Source: Anaerolineae bacterium (lineage in GTDB: Bacteria > Chloroflexota > Anaerolineae > Aggregatilineales > Phototrophicaceae). From it: a DNA stretch of 15,456 nucleotides. The position numbers were made by a program, and so were the translations under genes. This document shows positions 1 to 6,891 of the stretch, piece by piece; the stretch's first letter is position 1, and every line of letters begins with the position of its first letter. Location of the stretch: NCBI GenBank assembly GCA_028284565.1, contig JANQRM010000385.1, positions 1-15,456 of the forward strand, read 5' to 3'. The notes beneath the pieces were generated by a model. That model made no database searches, was not told the DNA's origin, and saw only the letters and a program-made list of their open reading frames with translations.

Positions 1-1014
1 GGCATCTTCGCAGGCTTAACCCAACTCTCAAGGCAAGATGGTATCATTCTTGCCCCCGCCATGATTTTGGCGATTCTCATCTACTGCCGATTGAGCGACA
101 AACCCCTGCCCAAACGCTGGCTCCTCGCGATTCCTGTCGGTTGGCTCCTGGTGATGACTCCGTGGTTCCTCCGCAATTGGGAACTCTTCGGCGTGATGCT
201 CCCCTCCGGCGCAGGGCGCACCCTCTTCATGACCAGCTTCATCGACCAATTCACCTATGGACGTGACCTCAATCTCCAACATTATCTTGATTGGGGCTGG
301 GGCAACATCCTCAGCAACATGGCGATTCAAGCCCTCGCCAATGTGAAGATGTCTTATACCTTGCTCGATATCGGCTTGCCGGTGACTGCACTGCTCGGCA
401 TCGGCATGATGATTCACAAGCGAGACCGTGAGCGATTGTTGTTACTTGTTCTCCCACTCTCGATGACACTCGGCTTGTTTGTGTTCTACAGCTTCCTCAC
501 CCCCTTCCATACACAGGGCGGGAGCTTCAAGAAGAGCTATATGCTCCTGATTCCCTTTTTGGCATTTGCGGGTGCGTATGGCTTGCATCATGTCCTCGCG
601 CAACGACGCATCGCCTATGCCATTACCGCCCTCATCGCTGGCTTCATGTTCCTCAACATGGTCGATTTATTCCGTAACGAGTTCATATTATTGAACGCCT
701 ATGAAAACAGTGTCACTGAACTCAGCCACCGCCTTGATGAATTAGGTGATACTAACGGGGACGACAAAATTACCATCATGACTCAAGACCCCTTCATGCT
801 CAGTTATCATGGCTATCCCGCACTGATGATTCCCAGCGACCCCCTCGACCTTATCTTAGAAGCGGCTGAACGCTATCAAGTCGATTACATCTTGCTCCCT
901 GCTGGACGTGATGCCCTCGACCCTATCTACGATGGCACCGCTACCGACCCCCGCCTAACCCTCATCGAAGTCGACGGACGCTTTGAATTATTGAGCTTTG
1001 CCGATTCGGATTGA
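1..1014 (+). CDS. GT-C-type membrane glycosyltransferase, C-terminal part (5' truncated)
   Basis: The reading frame is open from the first base of the window, so the gene begins upstream; 337 residues are visible. The protein is strongly hydrophobic in its first two thirds. Near the visible N-terminus there is a SRQDG segment followed by a membrane helix, then a P-W-x-x-R-N turn (PWFLRNW), a pattern common in polytopic GT-C glycosyltransferases (ArnT/PMT-like, dolichyl-phosphate-mannose type). Further helices lie at about residues 120-150, 175-195 and 200-225. A soluble C-terminal tail of about 110 residues follows, with TQDPFMLSYHGYPALMIPSD and VDYILLP, resembling the periplasmic tail of such enzymes. 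The likely role is transfer of a sugar from a lipid carrier on the outer face of the membrane. The N-terminal catalytic acidic residue is outside the window, so donor and acceptor cannot be named. No terminator was seen in the 78 nt before the next gene. Confidence 0.7.
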   Translation, partial: GIFAGLTQLSRQDGIILAPAMILAILIYCRLSDKPLPKRWLLAIPVGWLLVMTPWFLRNWELFGVMLPSGAGRTLFMTSFIDQFTYGRDLNLQHYLDWGWGNILSNMAIQALANVKMSYTLLDIGLPVTALLGIGMMIHKRDRERLLLLVLPLSMTLGLFVFYSFLTPFHTQGGSFKKSYMLLIPFLAFAGAYGLHHVLAQRRIAYAITALIAGFMFLNMVDLFRNEFILLNAYENSVTELSHRLDELGDTNGDDKITIMTQDPFMLSYHGYPALMIPSDPLDLILEAAERYQVDYILLPAGRDALDPIYDGTATDPRLTLIEVDGRFELLSFADSD

Positions 1015-1092
1015 ATCCATCACCCAAAATTCCAGTTTTATGTTACGATTCACCCATGTCGATTTTCAGGACACAATTGAAAGCAGGCTTGT

Positions 1093-1869
1093 ATGCGAAA
1101 CAGCAAAATCCTAGACGCAATCCGACGGGGTGAATCCGCCCGCATCGCTATGATGGGACATTACCTCCCGCCCTTTGTGGCTTTTGCCGCCCAACTCGGC
1201 TTCGATGGCATCTGGCTCGACCTCGAACATCGCAACCTCAACCCGCGTGAAGTACAGGCATTGCTAGCCTTCTTCCATCGTTATGACATCGACTGCTTAG
1301 TCCGCCCCGCCACCCGCGAGAAAGCCCAGCTCTATCGCTACCTCGAAGACGGCGCGACAGGTATTGTCGTCCCTCATGTCAACACACCCGAAGAAGCCTA
1401 TGCCATCGTCCATAGCGTCAAATTCCCACCAGTAGGCGATAGAGGTGTCTATCCCTCTAGCTTGGATACCAACTTTGGACAAGATACAGAAAACTATATC
1501 GTCCATAGCCTGCAAGAGACCTTCGTACTCGTCCAAATTGAAACGCCCGAAGCCCTTGATAATATCGACTCGATTTTGTCTATCACGGGTTTAGATGGAG
1601 TCTTTCTCGGTCCATCGGATATTCAACTACGGATGCAACATCTGCCTGAAATGGAACAGTCACCTTATCCACAGATTCTGGATGTTATCGCTTCCACGAC
1701 GCGCAATCATGGCAAACTCTGGGGATCACTCGCCAGTTCAGTCGATGACTTACACGACCTCCATGTGAAGGGTGCGCAATTGCTCATGTGGGGCATCGAC
1801 CAGCAAATCCTCCGCGACGGACTCACCCAAATCGCCAACGATTTCAACCGCGCGCTGGGACAAGATTAA
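1093..1869 (+). CDS. HpcH/HpaI-type aldolase (class II pyruvate aldolase family)
   Basis: A 258-residue protein of the usual length for the HpcH/HpaI family, TIM-barrel metal-dependent aldolases that make or cleave 2-keto-3-deoxy acids with pyruvate as one partner. Family signatures are in order: WLDLEH with the catalytic-base position His46, RP with Arg71, the VPHVNTPEEA strand at 93-102, KFPPVGDRG at 110-118, QIETPEALDNID with metal-ligand position Glu150, and FLGPSDI with Asp176. All expected catalytic positions are present, so the enzyme should be active. It would be cytosolic and bind a divalent metal. The aldehyde substrate cannot be told from sequence, and neighbouring genes do not form an obvious catabolic pathway. 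The start has only a weak Shine-Dalgarno-like AAGCAGG upstream; the ATG matches the family N-terminus and no better in-frame start is nearby. Confidence 0.88.
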   Translation: MRNSKILDAIRRGESARIAMMGHYLPPFVAFAAQLGFDGIWLDLEHRNLNPREVQALLAFFHRYDIDCLVRPATREKAQLYRYLEDGATGIVVPHVNTPEEAYAIVHSVKFPPVGDRGVYPSSLDTNFGQDTENYIVHSLQETFVLVQIETPEALDNIDSILSITGLDGVFLGPSDIQLRMQHLPEMEQSPYPQILDVIASTTRNHGKLWGSLASSVDDLHDLHVKGAQLLMWGIDQQILRDGLTQIANDFNRALGQD

Positions 1870-1912
1870 CACCAAACACAACTAATATTTGTAGGGGTCG
1901 AGGAGTGCTGTG

Positions 1913-1929
1913 TCTACGCGCACCCGATG
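1913..1929 (+). repeat. 17-bp module shared with 11554-11570 (copy 1)
   Basis: TCTACGCGCACCCGATG here matches TCTACACATACCCGATG at 11554-11570 in 14 of 17 positions, and all three differences are transitions. It lies in the gap after the aldolase gene. In both gaps the module lies near the same 8-bp tandem repeat, but in opposite order. Confidence 0.5.
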
Positions 1930-1952
1930 TGTCGACCATAATTACTTAAATG

Positions 1953-1976
1953 CTGACCTGCTGACTGGCTGAAATG
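1953..1976 (+). repeat. Degenerate 8-bp tandem repeat, three units
   Basis: Three consecutive octamers, CTGACCTG, CTGACTGG and CTGAAATG, are directly readable. The first and last recur next to each other at 11512-11527. The 7-bp repeat starting at 1986 follows after about 9 nt. The gap 1870-2022 has no gene; apart from these repeats it holds only the shared 17-bp module. Confidence 0.55.
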
Positions 1977-1985
1977 CGACAGAAA

Positions 1986-2006
1986 AACTAACAACCAATC
2001 ACCAAC
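1986..2006 (+). repeat. AACYAAN heptamer tandem repeat, locus 1 (three units)
   Basis: Units AACTAAC, AACCAAT and CACCAAC sit head to tail with an exact 7-nt period. They are 16 nt beyond the stop codon of the minus-strand gene that ends at 2023, so they would be in its mRNA 3' region as RTTNGTT-type sequence. The preceding CAGAAAAACTAAC is also found before the array at 2633. Confidence 0.6.
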
Positions 2007-2022
2007 AGCGAAAAACAGCCCT

Positions 2023-2298
2023 TTACCGCCTTACCCGAATCGCCGACATAATCACCAGCAATAACAATGACCCCACAAACGCCGTGAGAATGTCTTCAAG
2101 GCTGATACTAATCGCACCCAAGCCCAAATCAATCGGCAAGATTTCAAACAGCACCCCACCAATCAGCGCACCAATCAAACCGATCATGATATTCGCTAAC
2201 GTACCATACCCTCGTTTGCGCCCACTGAACAGCACCCCAGCCAGCGTCCCCGCAATCGCCCCAATAATCAACCACACAATCAATTGAACAGCCGTCAT
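2023..2298 (-). CDS. GlsB/YeaQ/YmgE-family small membrane protein
   Basis: A 91-residue protein, typical for this family of small inner-membrane proteins (often annotated as transglycosylase-associated or stress-response membrane proteins; molecular function is not established). Three hydrophobic helices are visible at about 5-25, 34-54 and 65-86. The family's glycine-rich pattern is clear: IIGAIAGTLAGVLFSGRKRGYGTLANIMIG has the conserved G-x-IAG-xLAG, a basic cytosolic turn, and an IGxIGA-type second helix. An AGGAGA Shine-Dalgarno (2306-2311) lies 7 nt from the ATG, and a good sigma-70-type promoter lies upstream (2332-2360), so it is probably transcribed alone. The gene ends in the basic IRVRR. 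Confidence 0.88.
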   Translation of the reverse strand: MTAVQLIVWLIIGAIAGTLAGVLFSGRKRGYGTLANIMIGLIGALIGGVLFEILPIDLGLGAISISLEDILTAFVGSLLLLVIMSAIRVRR

Positions 2299-2331
2299 GT
2301 TCGCATCTCCTGACTCACGTCCATTGCAGAC

Positions 2332-2360
2332 ATAATGCTAGAATTGACTACTTTTGGCAA
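2332..2360 (-). promoter_or_regulatory. Sigma-70-type promoter for the GlsB/YeaQ-type gene
   Basis: On the minus strand TTGCCA (2360-2355, 5 of 6 to consensus) and CATTAT (2337-2332, 4 of 6) are separated by 17 nt. The -10 box lies 33 nt before the ATG, leaving room for a short leader that contains the AGGAGA ribosome binding site. Confidence 0.5.
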
Positions 2361-2391
2361 GGGATTGGTTAGAAATACAGAACAAAGGTTC

Positions 2392-2420
2392 TTGACAACA
2401 ACCTGCTTTTACGATAAACT
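2392..2420 (+). promoter_or_regulatory. Sigma-70-type promoter upstream of DUF1963 gene
   Basis: A perfect TTGACA (2392-2397) is followed after exactly 17 nt by TAAACT (2415-2420, 4 of 6). The next credible gene starts at 2673, so the transcript would have a leader of about 245 nt containing the two-hairpin repeat and the heptamer array. Confidence 0.5.
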
Positions 2421-2504
2421 ATTCTAGAACAAATGTGTTGATTTCATGAATTAAATTGAATATCCATTGTTAAAAATCTATCAGATGAAATCGACAGCAA
2501 ACTC

Positions 2505-2625
2505 AATTCTAACTTTTAACCGCCACGTGGCGAGAACCCCCTTGCCAACCGCCGAAAACATATTTGCTACCGCCGGCGGTAAATATGAATACCAACATTC
2601 CACAAACGAAATTCTAACTTTGAAC
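2505..2625 (+). repeat. 16-nt direct repeats flanking the hairpin element
   Basis: AATTCTAACTTTTAAC (2505-2520) and AATTCTAACTTTGAAC (2610-2625) differ at a single base and bracket the two-hairpin repeat copy 1. A related CTCAATCTAACT precedes copy 2 near 11772, so part of this sequence may belong to the element itself rather than be a target-site duplication. Confidence 0.5.
2518..2585 (+). repeat. Two-hairpin dispersed repeat, copy 1
   Basis: Hairpin 1 is the perfect 12-nt palindrome CGCCACGTGGCG (2521-2532). A linker with CCCCTTGCCA follows. Hairpin 2 pairs ACCGCCG (2548-2554) with CGGCGGT (2574-2580) around a 19-nt loop starting AAAACATA. The same arrangement recurs at 11787-11850 and 11887-11956. 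There is no T-run on either side, so it is not a standard intrinsic terminator. Confidence 0.65.
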
Positions 2626-2632
2626 GCAGAAA

Positions 2633-2667
2633 AACTAACAACTAAGAACCAATAACTAAAGACTAAA
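2633..2667 (+). repeat. AACYAAN heptamer tandem repeat, locus 2 (five units)
   Basis: Five perfect-period 7-mers: AACTAAC, AACTAAG, AACCAAT, AACTAAA and GACTAAA. Only CAACC separates the array from the ATG of the DUF1963 gene at 2673, so the repeat occupies the place where a ribosome binding site would be and no Shine-Dalgarno sequence is visible. Confidence 0.7.
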
Positions 2668-2672
2668 CAACC

Positions 2673-3518
2673 ATGCTCACACGCGACAAACTTTCACAAC
2701 TCCTTGACGAACATGGCTTCGGAGACCATAAACAACAAATCCTCGAGCAATGCCAACCTGCCATCCACATTGTCCCCACCCGCGTCGAAGACGAATCCAC
2801 CATTCCCATCGGCGCATCCAAACTCGGTGGCTCACCCGACCTACCCGAAGGCTTTGAATGGTTTCAGTGGGAAGACAAGCCACTGATCTTTATCGGGCAA
2901 TTCCGTCTGTCAGAAGTCGCGCCATTCGATACACAAGACCTCTTACCCAAGTCAGGACTGCTTTACTTTTTCTATTCAGAAGAGTGGGAAATTTTTGGTG
3001 ATCCCGAATCTTGGGGAGGCTGGGAAGTTCTCTATTATGAGGATGAAAATCTACCACTCAAGCGTTATCCCCATCCAGTAGATGAAAGTCCATACGACGA
3101 CATCAAAGCAATGACACCCTGTATGCTAACGTATGAACCCCTTATGACTTTACCCCACTGGCAGTCATCATTCTACGAGCTATTAGCTCAAAAAATGAAA
3201 TTAAAGCCTTGGGATGTTACGGATAAAATATTCGATATCAAACATGGTCGTCACTGGTTCTTTGGACTTGCAGATGCAATACAAGGTGATGTTTTGAAGG
3301 AATGTGTTGTATACGGTAATAATTTGACATGGGACGATTGGAAACGCGAAGAAGTCAAAAAGCAAACCGACGATTGGCAGTTACTCCTCCAAATTAATTC
3401 TGATGATGCGCTCGATAAAATGTGGTCAGACGGTGGATGCCTATACTTCTGTATTCGAAAGGAAGACCTCAAAGCGCGCAAGTTTGAGAAAACATGGGTC
3501 ACGATGCAATGCGGTTGA
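2673..3518 (+). CDS. YwqG-like DUF1963 family protein
   Basis: A 281-residue cytosolic protein of the YwqG/DUF1963 family. Diagnostic segments are present in order: SKLGGSPDLP at 49-58 followed by W and PLIFIGQFRLSE (about 70-81), LLPKSGLLYFFYSEEWE (about 90-106), a Trp-rich GDPESWGGWEVLYY segment, a central variable insert, then WQLLLQINSDD (about 234-244) and the C-terminal LYFCIRKEDL followed by FEKTWVTMQC. Length and end-to-end order match intact members. The family has no established biochemical function; a structural or binding role is often assumed. The ATG has no Shine-Dalgarno and directly follows a heptamer array. The preceding promoter at 2392-2420 predicts a long structured leader. 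Codon use from about 3100 to 3400 is more AT-rich than the flanking genes. Confidence 0.85.
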   Translation: MLTRDKLSQLLDEHGFGDHKQQILEQCQPAIHIVPTRVEDESTIPIGASKLGGSPDLPEGFEWFQWEDKPLIFIGQFRLSEVAPFDTQDLLPKSGLLYFFYSEEWEIFGDPESWGGWEVLYYEDENLPLKRYPHPVDESPYDDIKAMTPCMLTYEPLMTLPHWQSSFYELLAQKMKLKPWDVTDKIFDIKHGRHWFFGLADAIQGDVLKECVVYGNNLTWDDWKREEVKKQTDDWQLLLQINSDDALDKMWSDGGCLYFCIRKEDLKARKFEKTWVTMQCG

Positions 3519-3582
3519 ATTTTGCCTCACCACAGCCTGCGCGTTATCATCATAGCTCCACAAAAAACTATCGGAGAACACC

Positions 3583-4464
3583 ATGAAAATTGGTTTACAA
3601 GTTCCTTACTTCAAATTTGGCGACACCCCCATCCACAGCGGACTTGCCGACATCGCCAAAACAGCCGACGATGCAGGCTTTTACTCCCTCTGGGTGATGG
3701 ATCACTTCTTTCAACTTGAAGGCATGATAGGACCCGCCGATGACCCCATGCTCGAAGGCTACTCGACACTGACTTACCTCGCCGCACACACTGAAAAGGT
3801 CAAACTTGGTACACTCGTTACAGGTGTGATTTATCGCAATCCCGGCTTGCTTGTCAAAACCGCCACCACCCTCGATGTCCTGTCCAACGGACGTGCTTAT
3901 TTCGGCATTGGTGCAGGCTGGTATGAAAAAGAGGCGCAGGGACTCGGCTTCGACTTCCCCTCGACATCCGAACGCTTTGAATTACTGGAAGAGACCCTCC
4001 AGATTGCCCGTCAGATGTGGTCAGATAATCGGGGTGCATACGAGGGCAAGCACTTCCAGCTGGGCGAGACCATCAACCAACCCCAAGCTATCAGCAAACC
4101 CTATCCACCCATCATGATTGGGGGCATGGGCGAGAAGAAGACCCTACGCATGGTCGCCCAATACGCCGACGCAACCAATCTCTTTGCGCCAGCCGGCACC
4201 GACGTACTCAAGCACAAACTCGAAGTCCTTAAAGGACATTGCGAGAACTTAGGGCGCGATTACGACACCATCGAGAAGACCATCCTAGGCACGGTCTATG
4301 TGGATGGCTACCCCAGCACAACTGATGACATCCTCCAACATTGTCAAGACCTCGCCGACATCGGTATCGAACACGCCATCTTCAACATGCCCTACCAAAC
4401 CCACCAACTCACCAATCTCGAAACCTTCGGCAAAGACATCATCCCCGCCGTCGCCGAGATGTAA
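3583..4464 (+). CDS. LLM-class flavin/F420-dependent oxidoreductase
   Basis: A 293-residue bacterial luciferase-like monooxygenase family protein (TIM barrel), closest in pattern to the F420-dependent subgroup related to Rv1855c. Visible signatures are the N-terminal strand MKIGLQVPY, AGFYSLWVMDHF (31-42), the LGTLVTGVIYRNPGLLVKTATTLDVLSNGRAYFGIGAGW block (76-113), then SERFELLEETLQIARQMW (129-146) and PPIMIGGMGEKKTLRMVAQYAD in the second half. The cofactor is inferred from the family: F420H2 is likely but FMN cannot be excluded, and the substrate is unknown. A clear GGAG Shine-Dalgarno (3573-3576) with 6-nt spacing fixes the ATG. The 64-nt gap after DUF1963 has no strong promoter or terminator, so read-through from that gene is possible. 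Confidence 0.88.
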   Translation: MKIGLQVPYFKFGDTPIHSGLADIAKTADDAGFYSLWVMDHFFQLEGMIGPADDPMLEGYSTLTYLAAHTEKVKLGTLVTGVIYRNPGLLVKTATTLDVLSNGRAYFGIGAGWYEKEAQGLGFDFPSTSERFELLEETLQIARQMWSDNRGAYEGKHFQLGETINQPQAISKPYPPIMIGGMGEKKTLRMVAQYADATNLFAPAGTDVLKHKLEVLKGHCENLGRDYDTIEKTILGTVYVDGYPSTTDDILQHCQDLADIGIEHAIFNMPYQTHQLTNLETFGKDIIPAVAEM

Positions 4465-4489
4465 TTCCCAAACAAGCCATATTCTGTAC

Positions 4490-4509
4490 GGGCGCACAGC
4501 TGTGCGTCC
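4490..4509. repeat. Intergenic palindrome with GCACAGCTGTGC core
   Basis: A 20-nt near-perfect palindrome: 10-bp arms with a single G-T mismatch (4492/4507) around a central AGCT. It sits 26 nt after the LLM oxidoreductase stop, with no T-run following on the plus strand. It resembles in style the 11678-11697 palindrome, and both lie beside GTA-GGG/CCC-AC-like edges. Possible weak terminator, protein site or dispersed repeat. Confidence 0.5.
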
Positions 4510-4599
4510 CACCTATATCCCCCAAACCCCTAACCATTGGGGGACACCACCCCTCCAAAGTCGCCTATACTAGAGAAAGGCAATCTTTGGATATGACCC

Positions 4600-5157
4600 A
4601 TGACTCACAAAATCAAACGCAAATCCCAACCCAAGAGTCCCTTCCAACGCTTCTGGCAGGAGTTCTTATTCACCAAGCCCTTCTACTACGAGACAGATCG
4701 TCCAAGAGATGAAGTCGTCTATCATCTGCGCGAACTGGGTCATCAATCGGGTGGCGTGTTGATGCCATGGCAGTATGACTTAGACTATCGACAACCATCG
4801 AAACACAATGACACCTTCACCTTCCAGCTCAAAATGAAAAGGCGCGGAAAGCATCATTATCAAGCTGTCTCAGAAGTCAACGGGAGTCTACAGGATGACC
4901 CTGCGACTGGCATCACCATCCTACAAAGAGAAGCCAAATTTGCTTGGTGGAATTATCTGATCCTATTTCTCATGGCAGGGAGCTTCTTTCTTTGTACCTC
5001 ACTATCCACAATTGGAAACCCATCCCTTCCAACATTTTGGTTCATCCCTTACTTGGCAATCATCCTGTGGGCATGGTGGCTGACCTACCAAGACCGCAAC
5101 CGTCTCATCAATGAACTCAAAGCCATAACCGAAACGTCGAAAGTCAAACGCGAATGA
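4600..5157 (+). CDS. Uncharacterised two-helix membrane protein (paralogue A)
   Basis: I do not recognise a named family. The 185-residue protein has a basic N-terminus (KIKRKSQPKSP), a FWQEFLFTKPF segment, a soluble part of about 90 residues with MPWQYDLDY and a beta-rich look, two hydrophobic helices at about 115-135 and 146-163, and a short charged tail containing DRNRLINELKAI. It is a paralogue of the next gene: FW..FLF.KPF, W.Y...Y, a G-T-I segment before the membrane part, and DRN.L...L.AI recur in the same order. Its stop overlaps the next ATG (ATGA, 5154-5157), which implies translational coupling. The ATG at 4600 has only a weak ribosome binding site. A TATACT box (4566-4571) lies upstream without a convincing -35 partner. 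Confidence 0.65.
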   Translation: MTHKIKRKSQPKSPFQRFWQEFLFTKPFYYETDRPRDEVVYHLRELGHQSGGVLMPWQYDLDYRQPSKHNDTFTFQLKMKRRGKHHYQAVSEVNGSLQDDPATGITILQREAKFAWWNYLILFLMAGSFFLCTSLSTIGNPSLPTFWFIPYLAIILWAWWLTYQDRNRLINELKAITETSKVKRE

Positions 5158-5726
5158 GCAAGCAAAAGCGCAAATCGAAACACAAGCAACCCTCTCTCAG
5201 CCTCTGGGATCGTGTCCTGTTCTCCAAATCGTTTTCGTTTCGCACAGAAGTTGATGTCGATTACATTTTCAACTACCTCGATAAATTTGAGGGGAAAGAG
5301 GGCGGAAATTTCTCACGTTGGAGATACGAGATTGGATATGGTCCAATCTCTAAAAAAGATCAAATCTATGCCTTTGATGTCACACTAGAACGTGGAGGGC
5401 AAACCAATCAGAGCTTTACCACAAGTGCCATTGCATCGGGAACGATATCATTTAATGAAATCACTGAGCAAACCATTATCGAGGGCAAGTGCAAATTGGG
5501 CATGTTCAATTTTATCGGATTAATTTTCTTGGGTGGGGCTTGGTCGGTCATGACTTATCTATCAACTACTATAGGTAGTGTTAATGTTGCTGGAGGATTA
5601 TATCTATGCGGGATGCTATTTCTATTTCTGATGATGCTGTTTGTGCTTGGATGGCAACTCTTCGATGACCGTAACCAACTGCTTGATGACCTGCGAGCTA
5701 TCTCCTATGTGCGAAAGCCTAGATAA
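5154..5726 (+). CDS. Uncharacterised two-helix membrane protein (paralogue B)
   Basis: A 190-residue protein, second member of a tandem pair. The order of features matches paralogue A: a Lys/Arg-rich start (SKQKRKSKHKQ), LWDRVLFSKSF at about 17-27, a soluble part with RWRYEIGYG, a G-T-I-S-F segment, two membrane helices at about 121-140 and 146-170, and the tail DRNQLLDDLRAI. Overall identity is low, but the anchors are well spaced, so an old duplication followed by divergence is likely. The two products may form a complex in the membrane; this is inference from coupling and shared architecture. The gene ends 1 nt before the stop codon of convergent azlD, with no terminator between them. Family and function are unknown. 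Confidence 0.65.
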   Translation: MSKQKRKSKHKQPSLSLWDRVLFSKSFSFRTEVDVDYIFNYLDKFEGKEGGNFSRWRYEIGYGPISKKDQIYAFDVTLERGGQTNQSFTTSAIASGTISFNEITEQTIIEGKCKLGMFNFIGLIFLGGAWSVMTYLSTTIGSVNVAGGLYLCGMLFLFLMMLFVLGWQLFDDRNQLLDDLRAISYVRKPR

Positions 5727-5727
5727 A

Positions 5728-6051
5728 TTACTGCGTTGGCAAAATCGTCCGTACAAGCCAGAATGTAATCATCCCCGCGATGACGGTGAGTAAGACATTC
5801 TTGGTGCGTCGTGCTACAACTAGCGCAACGATTCCTGCAATCAACTTGGGATTCATTGGCGACACATCAATCAGACCATCTGTCCGCAAGATGGATGGGG
5901 CAATTAATGCTGAGAGTACGGTCACAGGTACAAAGCGCAAGCCTCGCGTCAACCAATTCGGCATCGTCCAGCGTTGGAGCAAGAGAATAAATGACAAGCG
6001 TTCCAACAGAGTCAGCGCACCAATCCCAGCAAAAATGAACCACAGATTCAT
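5728..6051 (-). CDS. azlD: AzlD-type branched-chain amino acid exporter small subunit
   Basis: A 107-residue, almost wholly hydrophobic protein with four predicted helices, matching AzlD in length and pattern. It has the N-terminal GALTLLERLSF segment, a TRGLRFVPVTVLSALIAPSIL stretch typical of the family, and a second half with the short basic ARRTKN turn before the last helix. In the AzlCD family the small subunit pairs with AzlC to export branched-chain amino acids; the substrate here is inferred from the family. The start overlaps the end of azlC by 4 nt (6048-6051), so the two are coupled. The 3' end is 1 nt from the convergent paralogue B gene. Confidence 0.85.
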   Translation of the reverse strand: MNLWFIFAGIGALTLLERLSFILLLQRWTMPNWLTRGLRFVPVTVLSALIAPSILRTDGLIDVSPMNPKLIAGIVALVVARRTKNVLLTVIAGMITFWLVRTILPTQ

Positions 6052-6752
6052 GCTGGCTCCTTCTTCTCATCATCGAACAGCATCCCGGCGACCACCCCTG
6101 CCAGTATCGTCACGACCAAACCCAAGCTACTCGGCAAGTCAAATGCCATCACCGCCACCACAGCCGAGACAATGCCTGCTAATAATAATGACCGCGATTG
6201 AACCGTCGGTGCGACCAACGCAATGAACATCAAGGGAATCGCAAAGTTCAATGTCCAGTCTTCGGGGATAATTTCACCCGTCAAGATGCCAAACGCACTC
6301 GCACTCATCCACGTCAGCCACAGCGTCAACCCATGCCCAAGGTGATACCAACGCTTAAACGGCGCGTCAGGATATTCATTGAAATAGGTAATCGACAGCG
6401 CATAAGGTTGGTCGGTGAGCAGATACCCCAAGAGGATTTTCCAGCGTGTCGGGAAGGGCTTGAAAAAGGGTGCAAGCGAGGCACTATAAATCACAAAGCG
6501 GATGTTCACAATCGCCCCTGAGATGATGACAATCCATGCCGCCGCACCCGTATTCAGCAAGTCCAACGCCACAATTTGCGCCGCCCCACCCAGCACCAGC
6601 ACCGACATGCCAATACCCTCGATGAGCGTCATCCCAGCGACATTCACAGCCAGCCCATAGACCACACCAAAGGGCAACACCCCCAAGATAATCGGCAGGA
6701 AATCCCGCGCCCCGCCCCAAAATGCCTCTTGTTTCGTCTGGAAAGGTTTCAT
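6048..6752 (-). CDS. azlC: AzlC-type branched-chain amino acid exporter large subunit
   Basis: An AzlC family permease of about 234 residues, the expected size, with several membrane helices. The N-terminal signature is clear: FWGGARDFLPIILGVLPFGVVYGLAVN (G-x-R-x-x-L-P and PFG). It is followed by a G-G-A-A-Q-I-V-A-L helix, NIRFVIYSASLAPFFK, and YLLTDQPYALSITYF, all family positions. With AzlD it should form a branched-chain amino acid efflux carrier in the cytoplasmic membrane. I prefer the ATG at 6752 (MKPFQ); a GTG two codons upstream (6758) is the alternative, and neither has a strong Shine-Dalgarno. A heptamer repeat lies about 50 nt upstream. The acidic/basic tail DDEKKEPA overlaps azlD. 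Confidence 0.87.
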   Translation of the reverse strand: MKPFQTKQEAFWGGARDFLPIILGVLPFGVVYGLAVNVAGMTLIEGIGMSVLVLGGAAQIVALDLLNTGAAAWIVIISGAIVNIRFVIYSASLAPFFKPFPTRWKILLGYLLTDQPYALSITYFNEYPDAPFKRWYHLGHGLTLWLTWMSASAFGILTGEIIPEDWTLNFAIPLMFIALVAPTVQSRSLLLAGIVSAVVAVMAFDLPSSLGLVVTILAGVVAGMLFDDEKKEPA

Positions 6753-6803
6753 ACCCACAGCTTAAACAAGAGATGAATAGCTGTCTTGTACAAACTTGCC
6801 CAT

Positions 6804-6824
6804 TTTAGTTATTGGTTTTTGGTT
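6804..6824 (-). repeat. AACYAAN heptamer tandem repeat, locus 3 (three units, minus strand)
   Basis: Read on the minus strand the units are AACCAAA, AACCAAT and AACTAAA with an exact 7-nt period, and a decayed fourth unit (AAAGAAC) precedes them. The array lies in the 133-nt gap between the GNAT gene and azlC, about 50 nt before the azlC start. Confidence 0.6.
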
Positions 6825-6891
6825 GTTCTTTACTGGTAGAAAAAAGCACCTATTGAATATTTAGAATGAATTTGACTTAGTCCTCTGTGGT

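Larger units (their letters stand above)
2299..2672. other. 374-nt divergent intergenic region
   Basis: This stretch separates the minus-strand small membrane protein from the plus-strand DUF1963 gene. It holds back-to-back promoter candidates (minus 2332-2360, plus 2392-2420), a two-hairpin repeat element (2518-2585) flanked by near-identical 16-nt direct repeats (2505-2520 and 2610-2625), and a five-unit heptamer array (2633-2667) reaching almost to the DUF1963 start. A 62-codon TTG-start frame crosses it, but it is built from the repeats and I do not call it a gene. Confidence 0.6.

Noticed and set aside
1093..1869. Aldolase as functional partner of aconitase X
   Set aside because: They are 10 kb apart on opposite strands with unrelated genes between; nothing in the sequence links them.
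2518..2585. Two-hairpin repeat as an intrinsic terminator or CRISPR repeat
   Set aside because: No T-run follows on either strand, and copies are neither evenly spaced nor separated by unique spacers of constant length.
2467..2655. 62-codon plus-strand frame starting with TTG
   Set aside because: It has no ribosome binding site and its middle and end are made of the hairpin and heptamer repeats, so the protein would just be translated repeat.
4566..4571. TATACT as promoter of the paralogous membrane pair
   Set aside because: A good -10 box, but no acceptable -35 at 16-18 nt; noted only in the gene entry.
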